From assembly GCA_013329865.1 (NCBI GenBank), contig DUJJ01000176.1:7618-15779 (forward strand): 8,162 nt of DNA, read 5' to 3'. How positions within the stretch are numbered: the stretch's first letter is position 1; the number at the start of each line of letters is the position of its first letter. The notes below the pieces were generated by a model. It was not told the DNA's origin, did not search any database, and worked only from the letters and a program-made list of their open reading frames with translations. Of this stretch, positions 1-5,823 are shown piece by piece. A program made the translations under genes and the position numbers. The stretch comes from Candidatus Poseidoniaceae archaeon (GTDB lineage Archaea; Thermoplasmatota; Poseidoniia; Poseidoniales; Poseidoniaceae).

Positions 1-86
1 TGGGCAATTATTTTACTAATTTTATCGAGGTCAGATGAATCCCTTAGGCAGGAACCACCAAATTTGTGAACTACAACATCATTCAG
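1..86 (-). CDS. Aspartate kinase, N-terminal fragment (cut by left edge)
   Basis: Reading the minus strand from about 86 to 1 gives roughly 28 codons with the phosphate-binding signature VVHKFGGSCL followed by an amphipathic stretch DLDKISKIIA. This KFGGS-x-L start is the hallmark of aspartokinases, which phosphorylate L-aspartate in the first step towards aspartate semialdehyde. The gene follows chorismate synthase directly and its first codons overlap the end of that gene, so it is probably the next operon member. Aspartate semialdehyde is a substrate of the ADH synthase encoded at the head of this operon, which makes the linkage sensible. The frame is closed upstream by TAG at 110-108 and contains no ATG, GTG or TTG before the conserved motif. 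A CTG at 86-84 lies 7 nt after a GGAGGG and is the tentative start used here. The nearby ATG-ATG (82-77) is out of frame. Family is fairly sure; the start is not. Confidence 0.72.
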   Translation of the reverse strand, partial: MNDVVVHKFGGSCLRDSSDLDKISKIIA

Positions 87-1170
87 GGTAAAACCCTCCT
101 CTGATCGCTAAATCTGCAATGGCAAACTTAGCCATTGCTTCCACCACAGCAACAGCTCTTGGAGCAAGCACCGGGTCATGTCTTCCTTTGACAATTAGTG
201 GTTCTTGTTCATTAGTTGCTAGATTGAGCGTAACCTGTTCTTGTGGAATGCTCGATGGAGGCTTGAAAGCAACTTTACAGAAAAAGTCTGAACCTGTGGC
301 TAGGCCGGCAAGTGCGCCGTCTGGTTTGTCACCTAACATCACTGGGTTCTCATGATTGCCGCCCCAAGGGTTGTTATGCTCGCTACCTTTCATCGCAATG
401 GCAGTAAAACCTTCACCGAATTCAACACCTCTCGCAGCAGGTATAGACATCATTGCTCGCGCAAGATATGGCTCTAAACCATCAAACCACGGCTCGCCAA
501 TACCCATGGGCATACCGGATACCTGCAGTTCAACCTCACTGCCTATCGAATCACGATTCTTTCTGTGTGCCTCTACTAAGCTAATCATCTTCACAGCGGA
601 TTCAGGGTCTTGACATCTTATGGCTTGGCACTCATCGTTGTGCCATTTTGTTGGACACTGCGCAATCGGAATCGCTCTAACAGAACCAATCGCTGATACG
701 TGAGCATTCACTTCTATCCCTAACTTGGCAATAACCGGTGAGATAATGGCCGCAGCGGCCACTATCGGTGCAGTCAAGCGGGCACTGGAAGTTCCTCCAC
801 CACGCAAGTCTGCCTTTCCATCGGTTTTTTTCATCATCACCATGTCTTGATGACCCGGACGTGGTTGATTTGGCAAAAAGGAATAATCTTTTGATCTAAC
901 ATCAGAATTTTTTATTGAAATTTCGATCGTTTTGCCATTGGTAATCGCCCCTTCAACTCCAGATAGCAATTCTACATTATCTGATTCTCGTCGCTTACTA
1001 GCGTATCTGCCACCCGGTTTGCGATTGTTCATTTGGTCTTGAATTGCGTTGAAGTCTAACTCTATGCCGGGTGGCACTCCCTCGAGATATGCACCAACTC
1101 GGGGTCCATGACTGGTGCCAAATAAAGTAAGTCGCAAGACCTCACCAAGGCTCATTTGCATGGGTATCAT
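79..1170 (-). CDS. aroC: Chorismate synthase
   Basis: This FMN-dependent enzyme converts 5-enolpyruvylshikimate 3-phosphate to chorismate, the last step of the shikimate pathway, in the cytoplasm. The 363-residue product has the usual family length. Visible signatures are the N-terminal GTSHG (18-22), the GRYASKRRESDNVELLSGV-like flavin/substrate region (54-72), RPGHQD (104-109), RGGGTSSARLT (123-133) and the C-terminal RHDPVLAPRAVAVVEAM (330-346). All are intact, so the enzyme should be active. The gene lies 37 nt after shikimate kinase on the same strand and its TGA stop overlaps the start region of an aspartate kinase, consistent with one operon. The start is uncertain: methionines 1, 4 and 6 are all possible and none has a Shine-Dalgarno site. 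By comparison with family N-termini, Met6 (1155, reading MSLGEVLRLTLFG) is the most natural. Identification is near certain. Confidence 0.97.
   Translation of the reverse strand: MIPMQMSLGEVLRLTLFGTSHGPRVGAYLEGVPPGIELDFNAIQDQMNNRKPGGRYASKRRESDNVELLSGVEGAITNGKTIEISIKNSDVRSKDYSFLPNQPRPGHQDMVMMKKTDGKADLRGGGTSSARLTAPIVAAAAIISPVIAKLGIEVNAHVSAIGSVRAIPIAQCPTKWHNDECQAIRCQDPESAVKMISLVEAHRKNRDSIGSEVELQVSGMPMGIGEPWFDGLEPYLARAMMSIPAARGVEFGEGFTAIAMKGSEHNNPWGGNHENPVMLGDKPDGALAGLATGSDFFCKVAFKPPSSIPQEQVTLNLATNEQEPLIVKGRHDPVLAPRAVAVVEAMAKFAIADLAIRGGFYPE
94..99 (-). promoter_or_regulatory. Shine-Dalgarno site for the aspartate kinase gene
   Basis: GGAGGG on the minus strand lies inside the last codons of chorismate synthase. 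It is 7 nt before the in-frame CTG at 86 and 11 nt before the out-of-frame ATG at 82. Its presence supports a translated gene starting here, but its spacing favours the unusual CTG over the ATG. Confidence 0.5.
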
Positions 1171-1207
1171 AAGTTGCTAGTGGTATTGGTTCAAGAACCT
1201 GCGCAAA

Positions 1208-2107
1208 TTATTCTATTTCTAATTCATCTGTATCGAGGGATAGAAATTTTGTCTCAATAATTTGATTGCTCGGCATCAATCTGTCTAAAGTGGATTTGAT
1301 ACGCTTAGCAGACGAAGAAACTAGGCTTGGAATAATGATTATTACCGCAGGACCAGAGCCCGATACTCCGGACGCTCTGGCGCCGTTAATGAACGCATCA
1401 TTAGCAATTTTACGTCCTTGTATATCATTGGTTACAGAGCATACCGCTCGCCCATTTATCGTTAGACAATTCAAAACCTCTCCTTGTTGTAAGGCCATCA
1501 AAGCTTTTTCGAATTCCTGAAAAAGCGGAACAAAACTTTCCAATTCAGGACGGGTTTTTCGCTCATCTCGTGCGGCAATTATTACCACCCAATCGTCAGG
1601 GTTTGGGCCAGGTCCGGACATTACTACTCCCGTTTCGATGTCCTCGGCGTTTGCGTTAATCAATTTCCAACCTTTGGTCAGACAAGCCCATGAATCATCA
1701 ATTGACCCCGTAATTGAGACACCGGCATTGATTTGTGCCTGTGACGACAAATTTACCATTTCAAAATCGGATAGTTCGGTATTTGTTGCTTCACAAAGTG
1801 CTTTTAGCCCCGCGATAGATAACGCCGCACTTGATTTCAAGCCCCGGTTTTGCGGTATTTTTGAGGCAACTGCCCAGTGGATATCGCTTGCTTCTAGCCC
1901 GTCAGGCAAGCTTAACCCACTACTAAGCCAGACCTCTACCACGGCTTTTAGAACATCATTTGAGTCTTCAAGATGGCGTTTACTGGGTTTATCCAATGCT
2001 TTGACTATAATTGGTAGGTCAAGTGCTATTGACGCGCCATATCCAGTACCGGCAGCGTGCAGTAAACTGCACGCACCATGTGCTTCACCAGTCCCGATAA
2101 CCGCCAT
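1208..2107 (-). CDS. aroK: Archaeal-type shikimate kinase (GHMP superfamily)
   Basis: The enzyme phosphorylates shikimate at the 3-hydroxyl using ATP. It belongs to the GHMP kinases, unrelated to the P-loop AroK of bacteria. From the chosen start the product has 299 residues. It shows the GHMP ATP-binding motif PQNRGLKSSAALSIA (85-99), a SITGSIDDSWAC segment (131-142) in the position of the archaeal shikimate kinase active-site aspartates, and the C-terminal glycine motif ASGVSGSGPAVIII (245-258). The frame stays open to 2188, but the start at 2107 is chosen because AAAGGAGGT lies 6 nt upstream and the protein then begins MAVIGTGEAHGACSLLHA, as expected for the family, which opens with a short strand and a Gly/Ala-rich turn. 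One nucleotide separates it from the stop of dehydroquinate synthase II, implying translational coupling. The alternative is another small-molecule GHMP kinase, but the operon argues strongly for shikimate. Confidence 0.93.
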   Translation of the reverse strand: MAVIGTGEAHGACSLLHAAGTGYGASIALDLPIIVKALDKPSKRHLEDSNDVLKAVVEVWLSSGLSLPDGLEASDIHWAVASKIPQNRGLKSSAALSIAGLKALCEATNTELSDFEMVNLSSQAQINAGVSITGSIDDSWACLTKGWKLINANAEDIETGVVMSGPGPNPDDWVVIIAARDERKTRPELESFVPLFQEFEKALMALQQGEVLNCLTINGRAVCSVTNDIQGRKIANDAFINGARASGVSGSGPAVIIIIPSLVSSSAKRIKSTLDRLMPSNQIIETKFLSLDTDELEIE

Positions 2108-2108
2108 T

Positions 2109-3122
2109 TCATACCTCCTTTGCTGATATGGAAACTTGGTTACCAATATGCCTTGCGTATTGTGAGTTATGGCATAGTATTGAATCACCGATTGCTAAAT
2201 CTGTCACTGATATCACTTTCCCTACACCCGCAACGATACGGACGGTCTCTGCCTGTTGAAGGTAGATAGAATTAGATATTTGATAGTCATTTTCCCAAGA
2301 GATTCGCAAAAAGGGGCGCTTTTCTATCTTTAGTCGGCCAATTGTTGCTGTTCTTGATTGTCCAGAATCTGAGATTAGCATAATCTCGTCACCCGATAAC
2401 AACTCGGCGATATACTTGGTTTTGCCGTCTGCCATCAATACATAGGAGTGAGGAGGTCCAGCGTTTACTCTGAAGGGCCTGGCTGGAACATATTGTGATT
2501 TTATCACCTCGCCATGTACGAGAGCCAGCGATGATGAACTAGAACCAATCAGCATGCCTTCGCCGTTGGATATCAGACTGGTTAGATCAATACAATATCG
2601 CTCTCCAACGCCACCAGATTCGATACTAGTTATCGTTCCTTCAATTAAATCGAGTGAATCTTTTTTCTCGTCTTTTACAGCTTCACTAACGGGTTGGTTT
2701 TCCATCCTTGAGGCTTTAGCAATCATGCAGGCCTCAATCAAAAGGTCCTCTGGTTTTACGATAATTGCATCAACACCCTTTTCCAGTGCAAAAGCAATAC
2801 CATTTACCTCCGCCGGCATAGTGACAACAACTCCCAACATAGTACCACTATCCTCGCATTCAGCGATGAGGTTTTCGATTGGAATCATTTTCCAGTCGGT
2901 GAAATCAACAATTAGCCACGTAACTAACCCTATTTTTGCCCTAGCCTGATTGTATGACTCGCTATTTTGGATGCATACGAACTCTCCAACAACCTCGCCT
3001 TTGTATGAAACAACATTGCCATTGAGCGAGTAACCCTCACCATTTTTCGATAGTGTGCTATCGAACACCGGGTCAATTTCTTGCACAGGAGGCGTTGTTC
3101 GAAAATCACACCAAACCTGCAT
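2109..3122 (-). CDS. aroB': 3-dehydroquinate synthase II (AroB')
   Basis: In the archaeal route this NAD-dependent enzyme oxidatively deaminates and cyclises 2-amino-3,7-dideoxy-D-threo-hept-6-ulosonate (ADH) to 3-dehydroquinate. It replaces the sugar-phosphate-based bacterial AroB. The 337-residue product carries the family pattern in order: PIENLIAE (81-88), a linker rich in charged residues (about 146-160), GVGERYCIDL (171-180), GEGMLIGS (187-194), ARPFRVNAG (214-222), KTKYIAEL (234-241), GRLKIEKRP (262-270), QQAETVRIV (289-297) and a C-terminal ARHIG (323-327). Length is in the normal range. The start has GAGGTGA ending 4 nt upstream and the gene follows ADH synthase by 9 nt. It is therefore the second gene of the operon and directly uses the product of the first. 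I see no broken motif. Identification is very secure. Confidence 0.95.
   Translation of the reverse strand: MQVWCDFRTTPPVQEIDPVFDSTLSKNGEGYSLNGNVVSYKGEVVGEFVCIQNSESYNQARAKIGLVTWLIVDFTDWKMIPIENLIAECEDSGTMLGVVVTMPAEVNGIAFALEKGVDAIIVKPEDLLIEACMIAKASRMENQPVSEAVKDEKKDSLDLIEGTITSIESGGVGERYCIDLTSLISNGEGMLIGSSSSSLALVHGEVIKSQYVPARPFRVNAGPPHSYVLMADGKTKYIAELLSGDEIMLISDSGQSRTATIGRLKIEKRPFLRISWENDYQISNSIYLQQAETVRIVAGVGKVISVTDLAIGDSILCHNSQYARHIGNQVSISAKEV
2113..2121 (-). promoter_or_regulatory. Strong Shine-Dalgarno site deciding the shikimate kinase start
   Basis: AAAGGAGGT on the minus strand lies in the last codons of dehydroquinate synthase II, with GGAGG 6 nt before the ATG at 2107. It sets the shikimate kinase start and rules out the longer reading from 2188, which would overlap the upstream gene by 80 nt. 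Confidence 0.85.
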
Positions 3123-3126
3123 CTAG

Positions 3127-3133
3127 TCACCTC
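3127..3133 (-). promoter_or_regulatory. Shine-Dalgarno site for dehydroquinate synthase II
   Basis: GAGGTGA on the minus strand contains bases of the ADH synthase stop codon (TGA at 3134-3132 lies in the neighbouring frame region). The GAGG core is 7 nt before the ATG at 3122. This tight arrangement suggests coupled translation of the two consecutive pathway enzymes. Confidence 0.7.
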
Positions 3134-3929
3134 ATAAAGAGCATTTTTCCATTGCCTCGTCAACAGAGCAACCCTCGTGAACAATCATCGCCAGCGCTTT
3201 GGTTATTCCAGTAACATCAGGATGAGCAAATATTTGTCGGCCCATGCACACTCCAGAACCTCCTGCCTCGATCGATAGTTTAACCATCGTTAGAATCTGT
3301 TTACTATCTCCGGTTGATGGACCACCAGCGACGAGCAGTGGAATTGGCGCACCCCGGCATACAGCCGCAAAACTATCTTTGTCTCCGGTCCACACAGTCT
3401 TAACGGCGTCACAGCCTAATTCAAAGCCGATTCTGGCAGCGTGTGCGTAGCCTTTGGTTGGATCATTTTTCATCAGATTCACATTTTCCCCTCTGACATA
3501 TAGCATACCTAAAACTGGAACTGAATTTCGATATGCCTCTGAGGTAATTTGACCCATTCTTTGAAGCATCGTAGATTCTCTTTTACTACCGATGTTCACT
3601 TGACAAGATACTCCAACTGCACCTCGCATAATTGCTTCATCAACATCCCCAACTAACACCTTGTTGCTGTGATTTTTGCCACCGTGCCTAGTTGATGCTG
3701 ACAGGTGAGCAATCATCTTGGTAGCGGTCCCCTCACAGAGGTGGCTGTATTTGTCTACCACTCCCTTGTGACCAATAATCGCATTTGCACCACCGGCTAT
3801 GAGGGCGTTGATTGTTGCTTCAATATCCTCGAGTCCGGGACATGGGAAATCGGTTACGCCATGGTCAATCGGAACCCAAACCCCTCTGCCATTTGGCAAA
3901 ATTTCTGCCATAACATCATGCTTTCCCAT
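3132..3929 (-). CDS. aroA': 2-amino-3,7-dideoxy-D-threo-hept-6-ulosonate (ADH) synthase
   Basis: This class I aldolase-like enzyme joins 6-deoxy-5-ketofructose 1-phosphate with L-aspartate semialdehyde to make ADH, the first committed step of the archaeal shikimate pathway. The 265-residue TIM-barrel product shows GRGVWVPIDHGVT (14-26) with the catalytic-type Asp22, HKG (54-56), LYVRGEN (143-149) with Tyr144, and AVKTVWTGD (175-183) with Lys177 as the expected Schiff-base lysine. It ends with the phosphate-binding AGGPSTGD (201-208) and GGSGVCMGRQIF (223-234) loops. Archaeal fructose-bisphosphate aldolases share this fold, but the following dehydroquinate synthase II gene favours ADH synthase. 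It is the first gene of the minus-strand operon. The start at 3929 gives a slightly short N-terminus. A GGAG at 3945-3948 is better spaced for an ATG at 3936 that is out of frame, so the true N-terminus is unsettled. Confidence 0.92.
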   Translation of the reverse strand: MGKHDVMAEILPNGRGVWVPIDHGVTDFPCPGLEDIEATINALIAGGANAIIGHKGVVDKYSHLCEGTATKMIAHLSASTRHGGKNHSNKVLVGDVDEAIMRGAVGVSCQVNIGSKRESTMLQRMGQITSEAYRNSVPVLGMLYVRGENVNLMKNDPTKGYAHAARIGFELGCDAVKTVWTGDKDSFAAVCRGAPIPLLVAGGPSTGDSKQILTMVKLSIEAGGSGVCMGRQIFAHPDVTGITKALAMIVHEGCSVDEAMEKCSL

Positions 3930-3944
3930 AGGCCATGCTAAAAT

Positions 3945-3948
3945 CTCC
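3945..3948 (-). promoter_or_regulatory. Shine-Dalgarno-like GGAG upstream of ADH synthase
   Basis: GGAG on the minus strand sits 8 nt before an ATG at 3936 but 15 nt before the in-frame ATG at 3929. The 3936 frame encodes only MAYGKA before TGA. The site is real by sequence; which start it serves is unclear. Confidence 0.4.
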
Positions 3949-3971
3949 TATTTCTCAATACTTTGCATGGG

Positions 3972-3981
3972 TAATTATCAA
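3972..3981 (-). promoter_or_regulatory. Possible TATA box of the shikimate operon
   Basis: In the 121-bp divergent gap (3930-4050), the minus strand carries TTGATAATTA about 35-45 nt before the ADH synthase start. Archaeal TATA boxes sit about 26 nt before the transcript start, which would begin transcription near 3950 and give a short leader containing the GGAG. This is inference from position and composition only. Confidence 0.3.
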
Positions 3982-4001
3982 CTTAAGCAGTCGATGAACC
4001 C

Positions 4002-4011
4002 GATATATGAA
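4002..4011 (+). promoter_or_regulatory. Possible TATA box of the coiled-coil/DUF2135-like gene
   Basis: GATATATGAA on the plus strand lies 40-49 nt before the ATG at 4051. With archaeal spacing the transcript would begin near 4032, leaving a leader of about 19 nt. No Shine-Dalgarno site precedes 4051. The core TATATA is nearly symmetric, so the direction cannot be fixed from the box alone. Confidence 0.3.
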
Positions 4012-4050
4012 TCCCTTCATGCAACCGATGCTTCAAAAGACTAGTTCGCC

Positions 4051-5823
4051 ATGGCGTATTCAATGGAACCGGTAACCTTAGTCGCAATGGGTGCTTTGAG
4101 TGGTGGTTTTTTGTTTGGTATTTATTACACACTCGTCCGCAGTGATGCGAAATTAAACATGCGACCGGGAATGTCTGCTGAAGGTCTACGCCAGGATACC
4201 GGGGCGCCAAGTTTCGGCAGAACTAAACAAGAGATAGATCGGAAATTAGCAATTGTTGAGGCTCGTCGCAGGCGAGCGGAATTGGTCGAATCAAGACTTG
4301 CTGCACAAGAAGCGGAACTCAGAGCGGCAGAGAATGCCCGTAAACTAGCGGAAGAAGCGGAGCTTGAGCGCATTCGGCGCGAAGATGCTAAGCGTCGTGC
4401 AGAAGAACAAGAACTCGCTCGCAGAGAAGCAGAAGAGGAGCAAAGAAAAGCAATGGAAGAATCTGAACGTCTTCGTTTGGAAGAGGAGTCAAACCTGGCA
4501 AAAGAGCGCCAAAAAGAGGAAGAGCGTTTAGCAAAGGAACGTGAAGAGTTACGGCAGGCAGAAATGGCGGCAGCTGAAGAACAAAGGTTGGCCGAACTCG
4601 AGGCTGCCAAATTACAAGAAGAGATGGAATCAAGAGCCGCAGCAGAAGCGGCCATGGCAGAATTGCAAGCTAGACTTGAACGTGAGGGAGCAATGACTGG
4701 TGATGTTCAAATCTCCCTGATGTGGGAAAATTTCAATGATTTAGATTTGCATGTAGTATGTCCTTCAGGAGAAAGAATTCACGGTGGCAATAAGAAATCA
4801 GAATGTAGTGGAGAATTAGACGTCGATGCAAATGTCAGGCCAGAAACCAAGAAGCCAGTTGAAAATGTCGTTTGGCCGGGAGTTACTGCACCACCGGGAA
4901 CTTACCAAGTATACGTTCATCACTACAAAAAACATAGAAAGCGACGCACAAAAGATCCTACATCTTTCCAAATTATTGTCAATAATGTTGGTGATTATCG
5001 TGAATATCACGGAGACCTTACTTATGGAGACCCAATAAAACTCGTTTGCCAATTCGACGTCCCTGACAGAGCAGAGCAGGCAGAAAATGCCAAGCGTAGT
5101 TTAGAAGAGCAAATGCGATTGGAGGTAGAACAATCTGCTCGTCTCGAAGAAGAACGGGAAGCGGAAGAACAACAACGCCAGGCGGATCTGGCGGCTGCAG
5201 AAGAGGAACGACTGGCCGAGTTAGAGTCTGCCCGAAAGCAAGAAGAACTTGAGTCTAGACAGGCAGCAGAAACCGCAATGAAAGAATTACAAGCAAGGCT
5301 TGACAGGGAAGGTGCTCGCTCCGGTGATGTGCAGATTTCTCTAATGTGGGATAATTTCAATGACCTTGATTTACATGTTGTTTGTCCTTCTGGAGAGCGA
5401 ATTCACGGCGGTAATAAGACCTCACAATGTGGTGGTGAGTTGGACGTTGACGCAAATGTGCGCCCTGAAACCAAAAAACCCGTTGAAAATGTCGTTTGGG
5501 CAGATGAAACCGCCCAGCCTGGTGAATATCAAGTCTATGTTCATCACTACAAGAAACATAAGAAACGTCGAACAAAAGACCCAACAAAATTCAAAGTTAT
5601 CGTTAACAATGTAGGTGAACTGCTAGAGTTTGATGGTAAGCTTTCTCACGGTGATCCAATCAAACTAGTCGCACAGTTTGAGGTTCCAACAACTGATGAA
5701 CGTCAGGCAAGAATAGACGCCATTCGAGCAGAAATGGATTTATTGACGGGCAGCCAGAGTAAACCTAGCGATGACCAAGAACCAGAGGTTAAAGTTGAAA
5801 TTGAAGATGAAGAAGAAAACTGA
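4051..5823 (+). CDS. Membrane-anchored coiled-coil protein with two tandem DUF2135/YfaP-like domains
   Basis: The function is unknown. The 590-residue product starts with one hydrophobic segment (about 7-29). Basic residues just after it (Arg30, Lys34, Arg38) predict an N-out, cytoplasm-facing C-terminus by the positive-inside rule. Residues about 58-213 are an Ala/Glu/Arg/Lys coiled coil without prolines. A beta-rich domain follows (217-338), with GDVQISLMWENFNDLDLHV, CPSGERIHGG, ELDVDANV, PVENVVW and GTYQVYVHHYKKH. A second coiled coil (about 341-423) and a second copy of the domain (425-546) come next, then a short helix and a strongly acidic tail (EIEDEEEN). The DLDLHV-x-CPSG and late GxYxVYV pattern resembles DUF2135/YfaP domains; that assignment is from memory of the pattern. 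No catalytic motif is evident. The ATG at 4051 is used because it precedes the membrane segment; Met5 (4063) is an alternative. The gene stands alone, divergent from the shikimate operon and convergent with purP. A scaffold or envelope role like other anchored coiled-coil proteins is only a guess. Confidence 0.85.
   Translation: MAYSMEPVTLVAMGALSGGFLFGIYYTLVRSDAKLNMRPGMSAEGLRQDTGAPSFGRTKQEIDRKLAIVEARRRRAELVESRLAAQEAELRAAENARKLAEEAELERIRREDAKRRAEEQELARREAEEEQRKAMEESERLRLEEESNLAKERQKEEERLAKEREELRQAEMAAAEEQRLAELEAAKLQEEMESRAAAEAAMAELQARLEREGAMTGDVQISLMWENFNDLDLHVVCPSGERIHGGNKKSECSGELDVDANVRPETKKPVENVVWPGVTAPPGTYQVYVHHYKKHRKRRTKDPTSFQIIVNNVGDYREYHGDLTYGDPIKLVCQFDVPDRAEQAENAKRSLEEQMRLEVEQSARLEEEREAEEQQRQADLAAAEEERLAELESARKQEELESRQAAETAMKELQARLDREGARSGDVQISLMWDNFNDLDLHVVCPSGERIHGGNKTSQCGGELDVDANVRPETKKPVENVVWADETAQPGEYQVYVHHYKKHKKRRTKDPTKFKVIVNNVGELLEFDGKLSHGDPIKLVAQFEVPTTDERQARIDAIRAEMDLLTGSQSKPSDDQEPEVKVEIEDEEEN
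4552..5064 (+). repeat. Intragenic tandem repeat, copy 1
   Basis: Residues 168-338 of the coiled-coil protein (end of coiled coil plus first DUF2135-like domain) match residues 376-546 with a constant offset of 208 residues and no gaps. Over the globular part, 99 of 122 residues are identical by my count. Confidence 0.9.
5176..5688 (+). repeat. Intragenic tandem repeat, copy 2
   Basis: This is the second copy of the 513-bp unit, 624 nt downstream of the first. It begins at RQADLAAAEEERLAELE, matching RQAEMAAAEEQRLAELE in copy 1. The DNA copies differ at many third codon positions, whereas the protein is kept, so the duplication is not recent. Confidence 0.9.

Noticed and set aside
1638..2126. 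162-codon open frame on the plus strand
   Set aside because: It is antisense to shikimate kinase, whose GHMP motifs and Shine-Dalgarno site are clear. The translated product has no recognisable motif.
2108..2188. Longer N-terminus for shikimate kinase, starting at 2188
   Set aside because: It would overlap dehydroquinate synthase II by 80 nt, and the strong AAAGGAGGT sits just before the internal ATG at 2107, where the family-like sequence begins.
2930..3184. 84-codon minus-strand frame overlapping the ADH synthase/dehydroquinate synthase II junction
   Set aside because: It is out of frame with both well-supported genes and has no motif of its own.
4125..4655. 176-codon Ser/Arg-rich open frame on the minus strand
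   Set aside because: It is the antisense reading of the Glu/Ala/Arg coiled-coil codons; repetitive GAA/GCA-rich sequence keeps the opposite frame open. No start signal or family motif.
4816..5587. Two small minus-strand frames (4816-5052 and 5357-5587) at matching places in the two repeats
   Set aside because: They lie antisense to the duplicated domain and arise from the repeat itself; the two are not read in a shared frame that would suggest selection.
4552..5688. The 513-bp repeat as a mobile element or assembly duplication
   Set aside because: The copies are in frame within one gene, differ at many synonymous sites and lack terminal inverted repeats or transposase motifs, so they are a domain duplication.
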